Shown: piece after piece, positions 59,311 to 60,294 of the stretch | Layout: the number at the start of each line of letters is the position of its first letter | How positions within the stretch are numbered: position 1 is the stretch's first letter | Source of the DNA: Bacteroidales bacterium UBA4788 | Lineage (GTDB): Bacteria > Bacteroidota > Bacteroidia > Bacteroidales > VadinHA17 | Length of the DNA: 60,294 bases | Assembly: GCA_002402965.1 (NCBI GenBank) | Contig: DHGW01000010.1 | Location: 11,135-71,428, forward strand | Direction of reading: 5' to 3' | Notes under the pieces: generated by a model | What the model saw: the letters and a program-made list of their open reading frames with translations, nothing else | Databases searched by the model: none | Told to the model about the DNA's origin: nothing | Made by a program: the position numbers and the translations under genes

Positions 59311-59341
59311 TTGACTTGTGTTATTTAAAGTAATATCTTTA
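59311..59341 (+). promoter_or_regulatory. Probable promoter for the SPFH gene
   Basis: TTG at 59311-59313 and TATCTTTA at 59334-59341 have about 20-nt spacing. The -7 box deviates from consensus only in its last base. The leader would be about 20 nt. Confidence 0.45.
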
Positions 59342-59367
59342 TAATATCATAATAATATCACATACCA

Positions 59368-60222
59368 ATGAAAGAAGAAAGAATTTTCAAGGCATCATCA
59401 GGATATTTGTTCCTGCTGATCGGACTGCTGGTACTTGGAGCAGTTGTTCTTGCATTCATCAATGAGATTATCTGGCTGGGAGTTTTGCTGATGCTTCTGA
59501 GCCTTTTGATTTTTCCGGGGCTGATGGTTGTCAATCCGAATGAATCAATGGTTATGGTGCTCTTCGGTGCATACAGGGGTACCGTAAAGACCAACGGGTT
59601 CTGGTGGGTGGTGCCATTCTATGTGCGCAAGAAGATCTCCCTTCGTGCCCGTAATTTTGACAGTGATCCAATCAAGGTCAATGACAAGAACGGGAACCCT
59701 ATCAAGATCGGGCTTGTGCTTGTCTGGAAGGTAGAGAACACCTACAAGGCTGCTTTTGATGTTGACAATTACGAACATTTCGTTCTTGTTCAGAGTGATG
59801 CCGCCCTTCGAAAGCTGGCAGGCCTTTATCCCTATGACAACTGGGATGGACATGAACAGGAGATGACCCTGCGCAGCGGTGGTGAGGAGGTAAATGAAGA
59901 ACTGGAGCGGGAGATAAGAGAAAGGCTGATGATTGCCGGTATCAATGTTATTGAGGCAAGGATCAATTACATAGCCTACTCTGAAGAGATCGCAGGCGCC
60001 ATGCTTCGCCGTCAGCAGGCAACGGCTGTTGTCGCGGCACGGTTCAAGATAGTAGAGGGTGCTGTTTCCATGGTTGAGATGGCACTTGAGCAGCTCTCCG
60101 TGAAGGGTATCATTGATCTTGACGAGGAGAAGAAGGCTGCAATGGTCAGTAATCTTATGGTGGTGCTGTGCGGTGACAAAGATCCTAACCCGATCATCAA
60201 CACCGGAACACTGCAGCATTAG
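59368..60222 (+). CDS. SPFH/Band 7 domain membrane protein
   Basis: This 284-residue protein has two N-terminal membrane segments (about 12-32 and 35-52) and then an SPFH domain (NPNESMVMVLFGAYRGT, PFYVRKKISLRARNF, VENTYKAAFDV). A helical tail (EEIAGAMLRRQQATAVVAARFKIV in outline) is typical of stomatin/slipin-like scaffolds. Such proteins organise membrane microdomains; a precise role is not known. An Arc-like small gene begins 3 nt after its stop, as is common in this phylum. Confidence 0.93.
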   Translation: MKEERIFKASSGYLFLLIGLLVLGAVVLAFINEIIWLGVLLMLLSLLIFPGLMVVNPNESMVMVLFGAYRGTVKTNGFWWVVPFYVRKKISLRARNFDSDPIKVNDKNGNPIKIGLVLVWKVENTYKAAFDVDNYEHFVLVQSDAALRKLAGLYPYDNWDGHEQEMTLRSGGEEVNEELEREIRERLMIAGINVIEARINYIAYSEEIAGAMLRRQQATAVVAARFKIVEGAVSMVEMALEQLSVKGIIDLDEEKKAAMVSNLMVVLCGDKDPNPIINTGTLQH

Positions 60223-60224
60223 TC

Positions 60225-60294
60225 ATGCAGAAGAAGTCATTCGTCATACGGATTGACCCGGACAAGCTGGGTGCCATTGAGAAATGGGCCTCTG
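60225..60294 (+). CDS. Arc-family DNA-binding protein, N-terminal fragment
   Basis: The frame starts at ATG 60225 and runs off the window after 23 codons. The visible part, KKSFVIRIDPDKLGAIEKWA, matches the start of the Arc-like ribbon-helix-helix proteins that commonly follow SPFH genes in Bacteroidota. It is translationally close to the SPFH gene (2-nt gap). Confidence 0.7.
   Translation, partial: MQKKSFVIRIDPDKLGAIEKWAS

Overview
The window is a 60-kb, gene-dense stretch of a Bacteroidota chromosome, most likely order Bacteroidales. Three things point there. Many genes are preceded by the Bacteroidota -7 promoter box TAnnTTTG and very few by a Shine-Dalgarno sequence. The gene set is typical of the group: six-domain S1, split three-subunit PntAB, a short 3-phosphoglycerate dehydrogenase with a TPKKMG active-site end, SPFH plus Arc-like pair, secreted peptidase lipoproteins. 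Both strands are used in short operons. I see no rRNA, tRNA, prophage, IS element or CRISPR array.

Layout. 1-4.1 kb (minus): a dTDP-L-rhamnose operon rfbA-rfbC-rfbD with a phospho-sugar mutase; rfbB is not in the window. 4.2-12.0 kb (plus): rpsA, a STAS protein, rnz, guaA, an S41 protease and a THUMP-type RNA methyltransferase. 12.1-19.8 kb: signalling genes (a SiaB-like kinase and SiaC-like phosphoprotein pair; an HPt-STAS operon) around a 1,024-residue ABC protein and clpB. 19.9-26.8 kb (plus): gcvT, comB, then serC-serA-DUF1015-yggS-DHOD-like, a serine cluster without serB. 27-29 kb: uncharacterised genes.

29-34.5 kb (minus) is the most unusual region. It holds a membrane protein fusing a PstS-like periplasmic domain to a cytoplasmic GcvH/lipoyl-like domain, a sensor kinase with a CxxCH haem motif in its extracytoplasmic domain, a sigma-54 activator with GAFTGA, and an archaemetzincin. 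A near-consensus -24/-12 sigma-54 promoter and an upstream palindrome sit before the fusion gene. I infer one redox- or ligand-responsive signalling unit.

34.8-40.0 kb (plus): zwf-pgl-pntA-pntA2-pntB, an NADPH-supply operon. 41.4-49.5 kb: an arsenic locus (arsR, arsE/F/G-like genes, ArsP-like permease, a Cys-rich exported protein, a two-component system, a truncated rhodanese, arsC, an internally deleted arsM-like gene, acr3). Four copies of the dyad TTTCG-N8-CGAAATG lie at its transcription units and define a candidate ArsR regulon. A direct-repeat site GTTA/GTTA/GTTA/GTTA lies between the Cys-rich gene and the kinase and suggests a second, response-regulator-controlled layer. To its right a DUF1295 gene and a decapitated kelch gene meet at what looks like a rearrangement junction.

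50.8-60.3 kb: uvrA, an ECF sigma factor with a 61-residue partner, two metallopeptidase lipoproteins, a methyltransferase, an SPFH protein and the start of an Arc-like gene.
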